NCBI GenBank assembly: GCA_964463485.1
Contig: CAYXDO010000015.1
Location: 41,826-105,825, forward strand
Source of the DNA: CAYXDO01 sp964463485
GTDB taxonomy: Bacteria > Myxococcota > Kuafuiibacteriia > Kuafuiibacteriales > Kuafuiibacteriaceae
Direction: 5' to 3'
Length of the DNA stretch: 64,000 nucleotides
Position 1 is the first letter of the stretch. Each line of letters starts with the position of its first letter. The translations under genes were made by a program, and so were the position numbers. This document shows positions 1 through 8,699 of this stretch, in pieces. The notes beneath the pieces were generated by a model. That model saw nothing but the letters and a program-made list of their open reading frames with translations. It was not told the DNA's origin and ran no database searches.

Positions 1-639
1 CTCAAGATCGTCGGCGGGCGGTCACTTTTGGCACGAACCGGCGAGGTCGTTTCGCAGCTCGATTTCGTCGATCGCGCGGTCTGCTCGACGGATCATCCGC
101 GCATCGCCGAGGAAGCTCGCGCGGTCGGTCTCGAGACTCCGTTCGTGAGGCCACAGACTCTCTCGGGGCCGCTCGTCTCAGACGCCGAAGTGCTCGAGCA
201 CGCGCTACGCGAGGTCGAGCGGCAGGAGGGCGCCGAGTACGATCTGGTGGTCATGCTGCAGCCGACGTCGCCCTTGCGTCGCGCCGAAGACGTGACGGGC
301 ACGGTGAAGATGCTGGTCGAAGGCGGCTACGACGCGGTGTGGACGGTGAGTCTGACCGATCCAAAGCACCACCCCCTCAAGCAGCTCATCATCGAAGGTG
401 ACGCCCTCGATTATTATGATGCGGAGGGAGCCCAGATCATCGCACGCCAACAACTCACTCCTGTATACCATCGGAATGGAGTTGCCTACGCCATCTCGCG
501 TGGCTGCTTGCTCGAACGGCGAAGCATCAAGGGGTCGAGAACCGGCGCGATGATCGTCGAAGCTCCCGCGATCAGCATCGACACCGAGAGTGACTGCGAC
601 TTTGCGGAGTGGATCCTCTCTCGGAGGAGCTCCCGTTGA
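1..639 (+). CDS. CMP-nonulosonic acid synthetase (acylneuraminate cytidylyltransferase family), 5' end outside window
   Basis: The reading frame is open from base 1, so the gene starts upstream of the window; 212 codons are visible. Family members activate a sialic-acid-like sugar (neuraminic, legionaminic or pseudaminic acid) with CTP in the cytoplasm before transfer to a surface glycan. Seen: LKIVGGRSLL near the left edge resembles the segment that follows the nucleotide-binding RGGSKGIPRKN loop, which is missing here; LQPTSPLR is a hallmark of the family; YHRNGVAYAI and the C-terminal SIDTESDCDFAEWIL also fit. The gene overlaps the next one at its stop (TTGA) and heads a run of glycosyltransferase genes. 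The exact sugar cannot be told from sequence. Confidence 0.85.
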   Translation, partial: LKIVGGRSLLARTGEVVSQLDFVDRAVCSTDHPRIAEEARAVGLETPFVRPQTLSGPLVSDAEVLEHALREVERQEGAEYDLVVMLQPTSPLRRAEDVTGTVKMLVEGGYDAVWTVSLTDPKHHPLKQLIIEGDALDYYDAEGAQIIARQQLTPVYHRNGVAYAISRGCLLERRSIKGSRTGAMIVEAPAISIDTESDCDFAEWILSRRSSR

Positions 640-1976
640 TTCCGGAGATGGCGCGCCGAAAGGCCGAGAGCGCCAAGCGCCGGGTGGGTGAGCGCGCGCT
701 CGGCGTGGCTGCCAGGGCTCGTCGGGCCAGGGAGACCGCGTTGCTCCTGAGGGCCTTGATTCGACCCATCACACCTCGGCGCGGGTCGAACGCGATCAGG
801 ATCCTCGTGCTGCCGGCAAATGGGTTTCTGGAGGACATGCTGGAGGTCGCGGCGAGCGACCCTCGGATCGAGCTCCATGCGCTCTCGCGGACCGCGGTGA
901 AGGCCGTTGCTTCAGCCTTTCTCTCTCCTCGGGTCAATGACTTCACGTATGGGTCTCCGGACGCGGCCGATCGGCAGGGTATGCGGGCGTATCGCGAGTT
1001 TCTCGTCGAGGTGCTCCTTCGAATGCCTTCGGAGTTGAGGTTCCATGCAGTGGCGAGCGGCAATTTTGCCTACTATGCGGAGCAGGAGCTCGCCGCAGCG
1101 TTCGAGGCCTGTGGAGTTCCGTTCGTCGTGCTTTTGAAGGAGTGTCTCAACACCCCCGGTCTCGAGCGGTTTTGGGAGAGAGTCTATCGTGAGTGGCGCC
1201 GACCGTTTGGCGGCCGAAAAATCCTCGTGTACAACGAAGGGACTCGGGGGTTGCTCTTGCGCTCGGGTGTTGCGCCGAGCGAGCGCATCTCGGTGGTAGG
1301 GATGCCGCGGCTCGATCGCCAACATCGGGACCGGTCGGGAGGGATGTCCGCCGCACAACTCTTGTTCCTCGTCTTTGGGCCTCGAACAGGGTTGCCGGAC
1401 ATTCCTTCGAGCCGGCGGGACCTCCCCTCAGAGCTCAGGTACACGGGATGGCGAGACCTCGCGAGGGAGTGCCATCGCGCGGTGCTCGACGTCGCGGTCG
1501 AAGCGCCCGAGTCGAGGATCATCGTCAAGGCCAAGGAAGTCTTGGCCCACCAAAGGGAGGTGGAGGAACACTACCAGGGTCGTCGCGAGCTTCCGCCGAA
1601 CGTCGAGGTGATCTCGGTGGGCGAGGTGTTCGAGCCCTTGAGGCGCAGCAGGATCGTGGTGGGTTTCAAATCGACGGCTTTGCTGGAGGCGATGGCGGCC
1701 GGCAAGGCGGTCATGGTGCCTCGCTTCGCGGAAGCGAGCGACCCGGCCTTGGCGGACTTCCTGTTGGATTTGGGAGAGTATGTCGAGTATCCGGAGTCAG
1801 CGAGCGCGTTCCGAGCTTCGATGCTACAGCACTTACGCGGGCAGCGGACGGCGCCGGGCGCTGCCGAATGGGCCGCGCTGGCAAGGCCGGTGTTGGAGCG
1901 ATGGCTCGGCAACGCCGACGGTCGCTCGGCGGAGCGAGCTCGGGCCGAGCTCTTGGAGCTGAGTCGTGTCGCATAG
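636..1976 (+). CDS. Putative GT-B-fold glycosyltransferase / capsule-type surface glycan protein
   Basis: A 446-aa protein I do not recognise with certainty. I chose TTG at 636 because it overlaps the previous stop (TTGA) and has GGAGGAG at 623-629; ATG at 648 and GTG at 609 are alternatives. After a basic N-terminus there is a Rossmann-like strand (IRILVLPANGFLEDML) and a C-terminal half with the layout of nucleotide-sugar GT-B enzymes: IIVKAK, then SRIVVGFKSTALLEAMAAGKAVMVPRF, broken here as SRIVVGFKSTALLEA then MAAGKAVMVPRF, which resembles the sugar-nucleotide binding end of CDP-glycerol or capsule transferases. No signal peptide or membrane segment, so it should act on the cytoplasmic face. 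Its place beside a CMP-nonulosonate synthetase makes a transferase for that sugar possible, which is inference. Confidence 0.6.
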   Translation: MIPEMARRKAESAKRRVGERALGVAARARRARETALLLRALIRPITPRRGSNAIRILVLPANGFLEDMLEVAASDPRIELHALSRTAVKAVASAFLSPRVNDFTYGSPDAADRQGMRAYREFLVEVLLRMPSELRFHAVASGNFAYYAEQELAAAFEACGVPFVVLLKECLNTPGLERFWERVYREWRRPFGGRKILVYNEGTRGLLLRSGVAPSERISVVGMPRLDRQHRDRSGGMSAAQLLFLVFGPRTGLPDIPSSRRDLPSELRYTGWRDLARECHRAVLDVAVEAPESRIIVKAKEVLAHQREVEEHYQGRRELPPNVEVISVGEVFEPLRRSRIVVGFKSTALLEAMAAGKAVMVPRFAEASDPALADFLLDLGEYVEYPESASAFRASMLQHLRGQRTAPGAAEWAALARPVLERWLGNADGRSAERARAELLELSRVA

Positions 1977-2838
1977 TGTCTCGGTCGTGGTTCCGACCGC
2001 GAACAGACGACCGCACGAAATTCTCCGAGCCGTCGACAGCGTGTTGTCGCAGTCTTCGGGCCGAGCGCTCTCGGGCGTCGAGCTCATCGTCGCGAACAAC
2101 TCGTCCGGGCGGCTCAACCGCGCCATCGAGGTGCTCGCAGAGTCCGGCGCGCTGCAGGTCGTGGACGCCTCACGGGTGACCGGTGTCAGTCACGCTCGAA
2201 ACGCGGGCGCTCGTCTGGCGCGACACGAAGTCCTCGCATTCTTGGATGACGATGACTGGTGGTCCCCGTCTTTCCTCTCAGACTTGCTGCTCGAGCTCGA
2301 CGCACACTCCGCCGATTTGTGCTCCAGCGGGTTTTGGGTTTGGACGGAGAGAGGTAAGAAGCCCGGTCCGATGCTCGAATCACCCACGACGGCGGCGCGG
2401 TTCTTGAGTGAGAATCCGGGCATCACGGGCTCGAACTTCATCATTCGTCGGAGCGCCTTCGAGGCGCTCGGCGGCTTCGACGAGGCCCTGTTCGCGTCCA
2501 ACGATGGGGACTTCATGATTCGCTTCCTGGAGTCCGGAGAGTACGCATGGCGAGTCGTGATGGCGAGGCTGGTGAACGTAGACCGTACGCCACACGACCA
2601 GGTCTCCGTGCCCACGCCAAGACGAGTCCAGAGCATGCGGAGATTTCAGTCCATCCACGGCGCCAAGATGGGCCCGCGGGTCCAGAGAGACTTCGAGTAC
2701 CGCCTGGCCGTGTGCGAGGCCGCGAGCAACCGATCCTATTGGGATTTGGTCGGGCTGATTCCCCGGCATCCTAGGTGGTCACGCCAGACACTCGGGTGGA
2801 TCAAGAAGCTCGCGCTGGGCCGGCACTCGACGTTCTGA
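1966..2838 (+). CDS. Family 2 glycosyltransferase
   Basis: A 290-aa GT-A glycosyltransferase of the GT2 type. The N-terminus VSVVVPTANRRP is the nucleotide-sugar binding strand; RNAGARLARHEVLAFLDDDDWW carries the metal-binding DDD, seen as LDDDDWW around residue 87-93; GGFDE in the middle is the usual acceptor-side motif. It starts at GTG 1966 inside the last codons of the previous gene (11-bp overlap), so the two are translationally coupled. The 3' end overlaps the convergent ATP-grasp gene by 38 bp. It should add a sugar to a lipid-linked oligosaccharide on the cytoplasmic side; donor and acceptor are unknown. Confidence 0.88.
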   Translation: MSHSVSVVVPTANRRPHEILRAVDSVLSQSSGRALSGVELIVANNSSGRLNRAIEVLAESGALQVVDASRVTGVSHARNAGARLARHEVLAFLDDDDWWSPSFLSDLLLELDAHSADLCSSGFWVWTERGKKPGPMLESPTTAARFLSENPGITGSNFIIRRSAFEALGGFDEALFASNDGDFMIRFLESGEYAWRVVMARLVNVDRTPHDQVSVPTPRRVQSMRRFQSIHGAKMGPRVQRDFEYRLAVCEAASNRSYWDLVGLIPRHPRWSRQTLGWIKKLALGRHSTF

Positions 2839-3889
2839 GCGGATCGCGGCTCAGACGTCTGGCGACCGCGTCAGCCATCGCCCGCTCCACGTTCACCGGA
2901 CCCCCGATTTCGATCCAGCGGTCGAATTCTCGCCGATAATGAAAGCGAGCCTTCAGCGCCGTCGTGAGCCCGAAATGCACACCTTGATACTCCAACAACA
3001 ATGGACGTTCTGGGCTTGGCCGACGATCGACGATGATGTCGAGCGACGCGAAGGGCAGGTCGAGCTCCTTGGCGGCCTCGAAAGCGAAGTCGAGGATCGT
3101 TGCGGGGACCGGCAAGAACTCGAGCCTGCCGCCCCCGCTCGCCCGAAAGTCGCGCCGACGATTGCGGCGGTAGAGGCCGCACGCGACGTCGTCCCACAGA
3201 AGTACTTTCCAATCCCCTTCGCTGACGATGAGCTCCTGAGCGACGAGTCGCCCAACGGTATGCCGGCGCAGCGCTCGGTCGAGCGCCCGCCTGACGAGAC
3301 CGCGACCGGGAAACGATGCCGGATCGGTGAGGATTCGTCGCGCGGCCCGTCGCGCCTCGCTGGGCGTGCGCGCGAGGCTCACGCCGGAGGCCCCCCACCC
3401 AGTCGCGGTCTTCAACACGATGGGAAAGTCCGCATCAGCCAAATAGCGATCGAGGTGACCGGAAAAGCCGAAGACTCGAGTCCGCGGGACGGGAATCTTG
3501 GAGCGCCCGAGACGGACGGCCTGGTAGACCTTGTCTTCGTGGGCGAGCATGTGCTCGAACGAAGGCAAGAGGACGACGCCTTGTCTCTCCAGGGCTGAGA
3601 GTATCGACCTGATGAAAGCCGAGTACTCTGGACGCTGGCTCGTCGCGTACACGGCGGCGGAGGGCCGAGCTGTGGCAAGCTCGAACAACCGCGGATCATG
3701 GAGCCCTACCGAAACCGCTTCGAGCCCGTGCCCGTTCAAGCTCCCCTCGAGCTCCCGCAAGTCTAGCCCCTCGTTCGCGCCGATGCGTTGTGGCACCTGG
3801 CCTTTGAAGTCCGTGAGGATCAAGACCCGAGAGATGGGTACGGATAGGCGAGGAGAGTCCACCGCCCGACGAATAACTCGACGCTTCAC
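2801..3889 (-). CDS. ATP-grasp domain protein (RimK/ligase-like)
   Basis: A protein of about 362 aa with an ATP-grasp fold. GTG at 3889 was chosen because longer in-frame starts run into the divergent gene at 3908; GTG 3862 is equally possible and lies closer to the first core strand (SRVLILTDF). Seen: LPSFEHMLAHEDKVYQAVRL and IPVPRTRVFG match the pre-ATP-grasp linker, FPIVLKTATGWGASGVSLA matches the P-loop-like ATP-binding stretch, and LDIIVDRR...LLLEYQGVHFG carries the metal-binding acidic residues. Such enzymes ligate a carboxylate to an amine with ATP. It sits alone on the minus strand inside a glycan cluster, so it may decorate the glycan with an amino acid, but that is inference. The 3' end overlaps the convergent glycosyltransferase gene. 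Confidence 0.75.
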   Translation of the reverse strand: MKRRVIRRAVDSPRLSVPISRVLILTDFKGQVPQRIGANEGLDLRELEGSLNGHGLEAVSVGLHDPRLFELATARPSAAVYATSQRPEYSAFIRSILSALERQGVVLLPSFEHMLAHEDKVYQAVRLGRSKIPVPRTRVFGFSGHLDRYLADADFPIVLKTATGWGASGVSLARTPSEARRAARRILTDPASFPGRGLVRRALDRALRRHTVGRLVAQELIVSEGDWKVLLWDDVACGLYRRNRRRDFRASGGGRLEFLPVPATILDFAFEAAKELDLPFASLDIIVDRRPSPERPLLLEYQGVHFGLTTALKARFHYRREFDRWIEIGGPVNVERAMADAVARRLSRDPLRTSSAGPARAS

Positions 3890-3907
3890 CGATGAGAAGG
3901 GGGCCGC

Positions 3908-4840
3908 GTGAATCCGACGCTCTCGATTGTCGTTCCCGCGCGAAACGTCGCCCGGTGGATCGACGAAGCCGTTCGAAGCGCGCTCGGCTCGAGGCTCGCC
4001 TGCGAAGTGCTCGTGGTGGACGATGGCTCGAGTGATGATACTTGCTGCAGAGTCGAGCAGATTCGCGATTCGCGGGTGAGGGTCGTTCGGCAACGTCCGT
4101 TGGGACTCTCATCGGCTCGAAATCGAGGGATCACCGAGGCCACCGGGCAATTCATTAGCTTCTTGGACGGCGATGACTGCGTGCTCGCGGCAGAGCTCGA
4201 TCGAGCGGTGAGTCGCCTGGCGCGTACGGAAGCCTGGGTGATTTATGGAGAGACCATGATCATGGACTCTCTTGGCAGGGTCTTCGGAGCACGTCCGCCT
4301 CCCCTGTTTGCGCCCCGACCGGAGGGTGACGTGCTCCGGGCGCTCCTCGCTCGCAATTTCATCGCCAGCACGGGAGCCACCGCCATCCGGAGGATCGCGT
4401 TCGAGTCGGTGGGTCGGTATGCGCCCGAGCTCGTCCGGGCGCAGGACTGGGAGATGTGGTGCCGACTCGCAGCCAAGGGTAGGTTCCTTTACGCGGGTCC
4501 TCGGCCCATACTCCTCAGGAGAGTCAGAGTCGGAAGCGTGAGTGCGACGATCGGACTCTCCGCTGCCGAGATGCTTCGTACGATCGAGGTCGTGTTTTCG
4601 AATGCGGACGTGGTGGGCGCGATTCCGCGCGAGCGACTTCGCACGCTGGAGCGCATGCAGATAGCGTTTGCCCACGTAGTCGCGGGAACGGAGTGCTTGA
4701 GGGCGCGGCGGTTCGATGAAGCCCGCCGCGCCCTCGCCCGCGCCCTCGCGATGGATCCGACGCGCCCAGAGGCCGGCGTGCTGCTTCTCGCGGCGCTCGC
4801 GCGCCGACTGCCCTCCTCGCTGGAACGCAGACTCAAGTAG
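3908..4840 (+). CDS. Family 2 glycosyltransferase with short C-terminal TPR-like tail
   Basis: A 310-aa GT2 enzyme starting at GTG 3908, only 18 bp from the divergent ATP-grasp start, so the two must share a very compact control region. Seen: LSIVVPARNVARWIDEAV at the N-terminus, VLVVDDGSSDDT for nucleotide binding, SSARNRGI and FLDGDDCV for the metal site, and QDWEMWCRLA in the acceptor region. The last 60 residues (ARRALARALAMDPTRPEAG) read like a single TPR-type helix pair, often seen at the end of this subfamily. Expected to act on the cytoplasmic membrane face in the same glycan pathway as its neighbours. Confidence 0.88.
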   Translation: MNPTLSIVVPARNVARWIDEAVRSALGSRLACEVLVVDDGSSDDTCCRVEQIRDSRVRVVRQRPLGLSSARNRGITEATGQFISFLDGDDCVLAAELDRAVSRLARTEAWVIYGETMIMDSLGRVFGARPPPLFAPRPEGDVLRALLARNFIASTGATAIRRIAFESVGRYAPELVRAQDWEMWCRLAAKGRFLYAGPRPILLRRVRVGSVSATIGLSAAEMLRTIEVVFSNADVVGAIPRERLRTLERMQIAFAHVVAGTECLRARRFDEARRALARALAMDPTRPEAGVLLLAALARRLPSSLERRLK

Positions 4841-4897
4841 TCGCAGCGGCTTCTCCTTGCACCGCAGCTGCCTCTCGGGTGATCGTCCTCGCTGCTG

Positions 4898-5890
4898 GTG
4901 CTCATCTCCATCGTCATACCGATGCTTGACGAAGCGGGGAGCCTGCCGAGCCTCCACGCGGAGCTCGTCAAAGTCATCGAATCGAGTGGTCTCGAGGCGG
5001 AGGTCATCTTCGTCGACGACGGAAGCACGGACGCGACGTGGCGAGAGCTCGAAGCCATGACCCGACAGGATTCCAGAGTCGTGGCCCTTCGCCTGCGGCG
5101 CCGATTCGGCAAGGCCGCTGCGCTCTCGGCGGGCTTTGCGTTGTCGCGAGGCGAGCTCATCGTGACCTTGGATGGAGATGGCCAAGACGACCCGATGGAG
5201 GTTCCTCGGTGCTTGCGCGCGATCGATGAGGGCCTCGACGTCGTGGTCGGGTGGAAGCGCGATCGAAGGGACCCATTTACCAGGGTCCTCGCCAGCCGAA
5301 TATTCAACCTCACGGAGAGCCTGCTCAGCGGGTTGCGGCTTCACGATCATAACTCGGGGCTGAAGGCGATGCGTCGCGCAGTGGTGTCGGAGGTGCGGTT
5401 GCACGGGGAGCTCCATCGCTTCATTCCCGCGCTCGCTCATGCTCGCGGCTTCCGGGTGGGAGAGATTCCGGTGAATCACCGGCCGCGTAAGTTTGGAAAA
5501 TCCAAGTACGGCTTGTCGCGGTACGTCTGGGGACTCCTCGATCTATTGATGGTCCGCCTGCTCGTGGGTTATCGCAGCCGGCCCCAACACGTGTTGGGTC
5601 TCTTGGGCTTCGGCTCCTTCTTCGCTGGCGGGACCGGGCTGAGTTACCTCGCGGCCACGTGGATCGCCCGTTTTTATCGAGCGGACGAATACCTTCCGCT
5701 CGCGTCACGGCCACTGACTTTGTATTCGGTGGCCGCCCTCGTCTTCGGCGCCCAGATGCTGTCCTTGGGATTTCTCGCGGGACTCCTGCCCGTCTACAGC
5801 TCCCGAGATGAGGATCATTACAGCATCAAGGGAGTCATCGACTCCCGCCGGCCCCTCGACGTGTCCGCGCAGGAGAAGAGAGGAACGTGA
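4898..5890 (+). CDS. Polyisoprenyl-phosphate glycosyltransferase (DPM1/GtrB/ArnC-like GT2)
   Basis: A 330-aa GT2 protein of the dolichyl-phosphate-mannose synthase type, starting at GTG 4898. Seen: ISIVIPMLDEAGSLP, VIFVDDGSTDATW, RRRFGKAAALSAGF and TLDGDGQDDP, then VNHRPRKFGKSKYG, a sequence typical of this subfamily, and two C-terminal hydrophobic segments (about residues 230-260 and 275-305). Members transfer a sugar from a nucleotide donor to undecaprenyl phosphate, making the lipid-linked donor that GT-C membrane enzymes use outside the cytoplasm. The GT-C-like protein at 8696 is a plausible user. Its stop overlaps the ABC transporter start (GTGA). Confidence 0.88.
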   Translation: MLISIVIPMLDEAGSLPSLHAELVKVIESSGLEAEVIFVDDGSTDATWRELEAMTRQDSRVVALRLRRRFGKAAALSAGFALSRGELIVTLDGDGQDDPMEVPRCLRAIDEGLDVVVGWKRDRRDPFTRVLASRIFNLTESLLSGLRLHDHNSGLKAMRRAVVSEVRLHGELHRFIPALAHARGFRVGEIPVNHRPRKFGKSKYGLSRYVWGLLDLLMVRLLVGYRSRPQHVLGLLGFGSFFAGGTGLSYLAATWIARFYRADEYLPLASRPLTLYSVAALVFGAQMLSLGFLAGLLPVYSSRDEDHYSIKGVIDSRRPLDVSAQEKRGT

Positions 5891-7719
5891 ATTCGAGAGA
5901 GCCCGGAGTGACCAACTCAGCTCGCCCGGGACTTCTCGAGGCGATGGGCGCGACCTGGTCGATGCTAGCCGTCAAGGATCGGCGTCGCCTGCTCGGACTC
6001 GTGGGGCTGCTCGTGATCGGCGCTGGACTGGAGGCGCTCGGAGTTGGATCGATCTTGCCGATCGTCCTCATGATCACTCGAGGTGAGTCAGCGGCTGCCC
6101 CGGGCTTGTCGCCCAAGCTCTACGCGGTGCTCGAGCGACTCACTTCGGGAGTCGGTCCTCCTGCGGTGGCGCTGCTCGTAGTCGGCGTCTTCGTTGTCAA
6201 GAACGGCTTTCTCTCCCTGACCGCGTACCTGCAATTTCGTTTCATCAATCGCTTGCAGGTAGAGGCGGGAGAGGAGTTGTTTCGCCTTTACATGAGTCTG
6301 CCGTACGTCGATCATCTGGGTTCGAACCCGGCGCATCTGCTGAGGGACATCGACTCGGACGTCAAGCTCGCCCATCAAAAGGTGCTGCGCGCGATGATTC
6401 AGCTCCTCACGGAGGCCTTCGTTCTCTCTGCCATCACGCTCCTGCTCGCGCTGCTCGATCCAGCCGTCGCGATCGCGGCGTTTGGGGTTTGTGGGGCGAT
6501 GGGTTGGGCGTTTCACAGACTGATTAGGCGAAAGAGCGCTGGCTTGGGGCTTGCGGAGCGTCGGGCTCGGGGTCGAATCAACGAGCTCGTCCTGCAAGGG
6601 TTGCACTCCCTTCGTGAGACGAAGGTTCTCGGACGCGAGGGCTTCTTCATCGCCGGTTTCGCGGAGGAGGCTCGACTGTTTTCGCGCGCGCACCTTTTCA
6701 ACCAAATGGCGACGACGACCCCGTACTACGTTCTCGAGACGGTCGTGGCGGCAAGTCTGCTCCTGGTCCTGTGGTTGGGTCTGGTTCGGGGGTATGAGTT
6801 GTCGACGCTGGCTCCGGTCTTGGCTGTGTTCGTGGTCGCCGCGCTCCGCCTCGCCCCTTCGCTCAATCGAACGCTCGGAGCGGTCGAGTCGATGAGGTTC
6901 CACGGCCCCTCCGTGCGGGCGCTGTTGGCGAATCGCTCGCGGGCACGTGCGAGTATCCTCGTCGAGGTGACGATGGGCGAACGAATCGAGCTGACGAATT
7001 CCATCCAGCTCCGAGGAGTTTCGTTCTCCTATCCCGACTCGCGTCGCCGCGCGCTCACCGAAGTCGAGCTTACCATCCCTCACGGCACGATTTTCGGCCT
7101 CGTCGGCCCCACCGGTAGCGGTAAGACCACGACGGCCGATCTCGTACTGGGGCTGCTGCGCCCTCAAAGTGGGGAAATCCTCGTCGACGGGAAAGACATC
7201 TTCCGCGGCCTCGAGAGTTGGCGGGATCAGGTCGCGTATGTACCGCAGACCGTCTATCTCACGGACGACACGATTCGTCGAAACGTCGCCTTCGCCCTGC
7301 CGCCCGAGCGAATCGACGAGGCCGCGGTACTCAGGGCGCTGGAAGGCGCGCGGCTCCTCGACTTCGTACGCTCGCTCCCCAAGGGGCTCGAAACCGTCGT
7401 GGGAGAAGCGGGAGCTAGGCTCTCGGCGGGGGAGCGTCAGCGGATTGGAATCGCCCGCGCGCTGTATCGACCGGGCCGACTCCTCGTCCTAGACGAGTCC
7501 ACCTCGGCGCTCGATTTGGAAACCGAGCGGCAAATCTGCGAGACGATTTCGAGCCTACGCAAGGATCGGACGATCCTGATCATCGCTCATCGGCCCAGCA
7601 CGATCGAGTCATGCGACCAGGTCTGCCTGCTATCAGAAGGTCGTATCATGCGGATCGGAGCTCCACGAGAGGTGATGGGCGAAGGTTTCGGAGTGGCCTC
7701 GGCTGGGGCGCTTTCATGA
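5887..7719 (+). CDS. ABC transporter, fused permease and ATPase (MsbA/PglK-like flippase)
   Basis: A 610-aa half-transporter: six hydrophobic segments in residues about 35-330, then one nucleotide-binding domain. Seen: Walker A GPTGSGKTT at residues 407-415, Q-loop VAYVPQTVYL, signature LSAGERQRIGIARAL, Walker B LLVLDESTSALD and H-loop IIAHRPST. All ATPase motifs are intact. It begins at GTG 5887 inside the previous stop and its own stop overlaps the next ATG (ATGA at 7716), so it is translated as part of the glycan operon. The context suggests flipping or export of a lipid-linked oligosaccharide, which is an inference; a peptide or lipid substrate is not excluded. Confidence 0.9.
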   Translation: MNSREPGVTNSARPGLLEAMGATWSMLAVKDRRRLLGLVGLLVIGAGLEALGVGSILPIVLMITRGESAAAPGLSPKLYAVLERLTSGVGPPAVALLVVGVFVVKNGFLSLTAYLQFRFINRLQVEAGEELFRLYMSLPYVDHLGSNPAHLLRDIDSDVKLAHQKVLRAMIQLLTEAFVLSAITLLLALLDPAVAIAAFGVCGAMGWAFHRLIRRKSAGLGLAERRARGRINELVLQGLHSLRETKVLGREGFFIAGFAEEARLFSRAHLFNQMATTTPYYVLETVVAASLLLVLWLGLVRGYELSTLAPVLAVFVVAALRLAPSLNRTLGAVESMRFHGPSVRALLANRSRARASILVEVTMGERIELTNSIQLRGVSFSYPDSRRRALTEVELTIPHGTIFGLVGPTGSGKTTTADLVLGLLRPQSGEILVDGKDIFRGLESWRDQVAYVPQTVYLTDDTIRRNVAFALPPERIDEAAVLRALEGARLLDFVRSLPKGLETVVGEAGARLSAGERQRIGIARALYRPGRLLVLDESTSALDLETERQICETISSLRKDRTILIIAHRPSTIESCDQVCLLSEGRIMRIGAPREVMGEGFGVASAGALS

Positions 7720-8699
7720 GTAGCGGGAGCCGTCCGCTTCGGCCTCAGTCGGGTCGGGATGAGAGCTCAACTCCGACCGCGCCGTCGAATCCGGGAAACG
7801 GAGGCCAGGTCGCCCTGAGTGTCGTGATTCCAGCATACCAGATGCGCGACGAGCTCGCGTCGTGCCTCGATGCGTTGATGTCGGAGCGCTCCGACGCGGG
7901 AGTTTCTTTCGAGGTGATTGTCGTCGAGAGCTCTGGAGATTCGACCGCCGCCGACCTGGCCGATCGATTCACCGAGGTGACTTTCGTGGACGTTGGCGCC
8001 CGCGCGTTCGCAGGAGAGGCTCGGAACATCGGCGCACGGCGCGCGAGAGCCCCTATCATCGCTTTTCTCGACGCGGACTGTATCATCGAGCCAGGCTGGG
8101 TCGAGGCCACGATTCGGTCCCATGAGTCCGTGGACGCGATCGTCGGCGGAGCCGTGCTTCCGCGGCCGCCGATTTCGGCGAGCGGCCTCCTGCTCTTCGC
8201 GATCGAATTCTCGGAGTTCCTTCCTCGGGGGAAGCGTCGCGAGATGCGCTTCGTTCCTTCGTATAGCATGTCGCTTCGCTCGTCGACGATGGCGGCGACT
8301 GGCGGGTTCAGTGCCGAGCTCGAAGTCTCCGAAGATGTCGCATTTTGTGCAGCCGCGCGACGCGCGGGCCGACGCGTGTTGTTCGAGCCTTCCGTTCGCG
8401 TCCGTCACGTCGACCGATCTGGGTTCCAACGAGCGCTCGGGAGGCTTCACAAGCTGGGGGAGGGGTCGGGGCGAGCGAGAGTGTTGCATGAGCTTCACGG
8501 GAGCTTCATCGCGCGTTTCAGACCACTCGTACCCTTGTTGGTTCCCTACCGATTCGCCATGATTTTCGGGCGCGTCGCCGCGAGTGACCACGGTATCGAG
8601 CGGGCGCTCGCGTACGCGCTCGGCGCTCCGATCGTGCTCCTCGGCTTGGGCTCGTGGGCGCATGGGTTCTGGGTCGGGATCAAAGAGGCGAGTCCTTGA
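7716..8699 (+). CDS. Family 2 glycosyltransferase with C-terminal membrane segment
   Basis: A 327-aa GT2 enzyme. ATG 7716 overlaps the ABC transporter stop by 4 bp and removes an unlikely N-terminal extension inside that gene. After a Ser/Pro-rich lead of about 30 residues come LSVVIPAYQMRDELASCL, FEVIVVESSGDST, ARNIGARRARAPIIAFLDAD (the DAD metal site) and a GGFSAELEVSEDVAFCAAAR acceptor-region motif with the ED of the family. A hydrophobic stretch near the end (YALGAPIVLLGLGSW) could tether it to the membrane. It belongs to the same coupled operon and probably extends the surface glycan. Confidence 0.87.
   Translation: MSSGSRPLRPQSGRDESSTPTAPSNPGNGGQVALSVVIPAYQMRDELASCLDALMSERSDAGVSFEVIVVESSGDSTAADLADRFTEVTFVDVGARAFAGEARNIGARRARAPIIAFLDADCIIEPGWVEATIRSHESVDAIVGGAVLPRPPISASGLLLFAIEFSEFLPRGKRREMRFVPSYSMSLRSSTMAATGGFSAELEVSEDVAFCAAARRAGRRVLFEPSVRVRHVDRSGFQRALGRLHKLGEGSGRARVLHELHGSFIARFRPLVPLLVPYRFAMIFGRVAASDHGIERALAYALGAPIVLLGLGSWAHGFWVGIKEASP

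Noticed and set aside
4109..5479. A 456-codon open frame on the minus strand across two glycosyltransferase genes
   Set aside because: It is antisense to two well-supported genes, has low-complexity Arg/Glu/His-rich content and matches no family; long antisense frames are common in high-GC DNA.
6088..7167. A 359-codon minus-strand frame over the ABC transporter
   Set aside because: Antisense to a gene with all ATPase motifs intact; no recognisable content.
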